Part shown: piece after piece, positions 63,380 through 64,000 of the stretch
Position numbering within the stretch: position 1 is the first letter of the stretch
How the letters are laid out: every line of letters starts with the position of its first letter
Source: Magnetococcales bacterium
Lineage (GTDB): Bacteria; Pseudomonadota; Magnetococcia; Magnetococcales; Magnetaquicoccaceae
Length of the DNA stretch: 64,000 bases
Assembly (NCBI GenBank): GCA_011089965.1
Contig: JAANAU010000005.1
Coordinates: forward strand, 1 to 64,000
Direction: 5' to 3'
Program-made: the position numbers and the translations under genes
Notes under the pieces: model-generated
The model's database searches: none
What the model was told of the DNA's origin: nothing
The model's input: only the letters and a program-made list of their open reading frames with translations

Positions 63380-63817
63380 TCACGCGGTGCGCGACGGCAA
63401 GGAGTTGGCCAACCGGCGATGCTCGACCATCAGACAGCGATCCTGGATGGCCAACAGGCCGCCCTGTCTGGCAATGGCCATGGAGTCGTCGTTGAGGATG
63501 CCGCTTTGCAACCAGAGACAATCCGCGCCAATGCGCACCGACTCCTCGGCCAGAGGCGGGGTCTCTTCCGCGCGTCGGAACAGATCCACGATGTCCACAT
63601 GAATCTCGCGCGGGATCTCCTCCAGAGAGGGGTAACAACGCTCTCCCAGAATCTCTTCGCCCATGGGCCGCACCGGAATGATGCGATATCCGGCCTGTTG
63701 CATGTACTCGGCCACCCGGTAAGATGCCCGATCCGGCTTGGGGGAGAGTCCCACCACGGCAATCACGCGCGCCCGGGTGAGCAGGGCGATCAACTCTTGA
63801 TCCGCAATGTCAGACAT
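63380..63817 (-). CDS. CoA-binding domain protein (YccU-like)
   Basis: 145 residues from ATG 63817 with AAGGAAGAA upstream. The Rossmann-type motif VIAVVGLSPKPDRASYRVAEYM, then VRPMGEEILGERCYPSLEEIP and VDIVDLFRRAEETPPLAEE, are the typical CoA_binding_2 sequence. Function is unknown; small stand-alone proteins of this kind bind CoA or NAD-like nucleotides. It converges on the SLBB gene with 20 bases between stops. Confidence 0.85.
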   Translation of the reverse strand: MSDIADQELIALLTRARVIAVVGLSPKPDRASYRVAEYMQQAGYRIIPVRPMGEEILGERCYPSLEEIPREIHVDIVDLFRRAEETPPLAEESVRIGADCLWLQSGILNDDSMAIARQGGLLAIQDRCLMVEHRRLANSLPSRTA

Positions 63818-63853
63818 GTCTGGTTCTTCCTTGTTGTGAGGGGTGATGAGAGA

Positions 63854-64000
63854 TCAATGACACGAGTCGCGACCCGTTTCGGGTGCGGCCATGGCCCAAA
63901 AGATCCGGTCCTCCCCAGCCGGAGTATGGACCAGTTTGAAACGGCAGGAGAGACAGACGCTGCTGCCGGAACCGGTACGCAAAGGCAGATTGATCTGGTT
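63854..64000 (-). CDS. C-terminal fragment of an unknown protein (cut by window end)
   Basis: The frame is open from the right window edge to the TGA at 63854 and gives 48 residues, including RTGSGSSVCLSCRFKLVH, TPAGEDRIFWAMAAPETG and a RDSCH end. The strand pattern could be the end of a PAS fold, but this is only a guess. It is on the same strand as the CoA-binding gene downstream. Confidence 0.45.
   Translation of the reverse strand, partial: NQINLPLRTGSGSSVCLSCRFKLVHTPAGEDRIFWAMAAPETGRDSCH

Overview
The window is GC-rich chromosomal DNA from a Gram-negative proteobacterium. A Ros/MucR-type zinc-finger regulator, an L28 of alphaproteobacterial style, a complete System I cytochrome c maturation operon and several very large hybrid sensor kinases suggest an alphaproteobacterium or a deep relative. 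The Magnetococcales (Magnetococcia) lineage is my best guess, but it is an inference and no magnetosome genes are present. Almost all of the window is housekeeping or signalling DNA. I see no phage, plasmid, CRISPR or defence island.

Layout. 1-5.5 kb: a non-classical succinate dehydrogenase/fumarate reductase (flavoprotein, Fe-S subunit, CCG-domain subunit), a PabB-PabC fusion and mucR. 5.5-10 kb: uvrA divergent from a siroheme-synthase N-terminal enzyme, then a TPR protein. 10-17 kb: two sensor kinases, one a CheB-CheR-PAS-kinase-receiver fusion, separated by repeats. 17-20.4 kb: a decayed patch with a small hypothetical, yaiI, a broken DUF1016 nuclease gene joined to the remnant of a membrane sensor, a tRNA-Ser and a truncated second tRNA-Ser. 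20.4-27 kb: a SPOR protein and ccmABCDEFGH. 27-31.3 kb: gyrA-serS. 31.4-37.6 kb: a glycosyltransferase and methyltransferase pair, a cation/proton antiporter and pyruvate carboxylase. 37.8-42.2 kb: purB, rpmB and a SulP-STAS-cNMP transporter. 42.8-48 kb: TMTC-like membrane protein, apgM, mdh, metZ. 48.2-51.1 kb: DHH phosphoesterase, lipoprotein, retropepsin-like protease, HAD phosphatase. 51.6-57.1 kb: a polyamine-type binding protein followed by a dual-kinase hybrid sensor. 57.4-64 kb: an MDR dehydrogenase, Sco1-PCuAC copper chaperones, a giant SLBB polysaccharide-export protein, a CoA-binding protein and a truncated gene.

The most unusual content is intergenic. Family 1 is a repeat of about 190-300 bp with inverted ends (AGAGGCTGTTTGGTGATTC). 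It carries G/C hairpins that point inward from both sides onto an AT-rich core, so each full copy looks like a pair of convergent transcription terminators. Copies sit against gene 3' ends, three of them between convergent genes, and the tips often supply or overlap stop codons. Family 2 is a 148-bp repeat bounded by TTTAAACC/GGTTTAAA, with a perfectly spaced tandem pair. One family 1 copy is nested inside a family 2 copy.

How the genes work together: the metabolic genes cover C4 metabolism (pyruvate carboxylase, malate dehydrogenase, succinate dehydrogenase/fumarate reductase), glycolysis (apgM), methionine (metZ), folate (pabBC), purine (purB) and siroheme synthesis. The ccm operon and the Sco1/PCuAC pair point to a cytochrome c- and copper-dependent respiratory chain.
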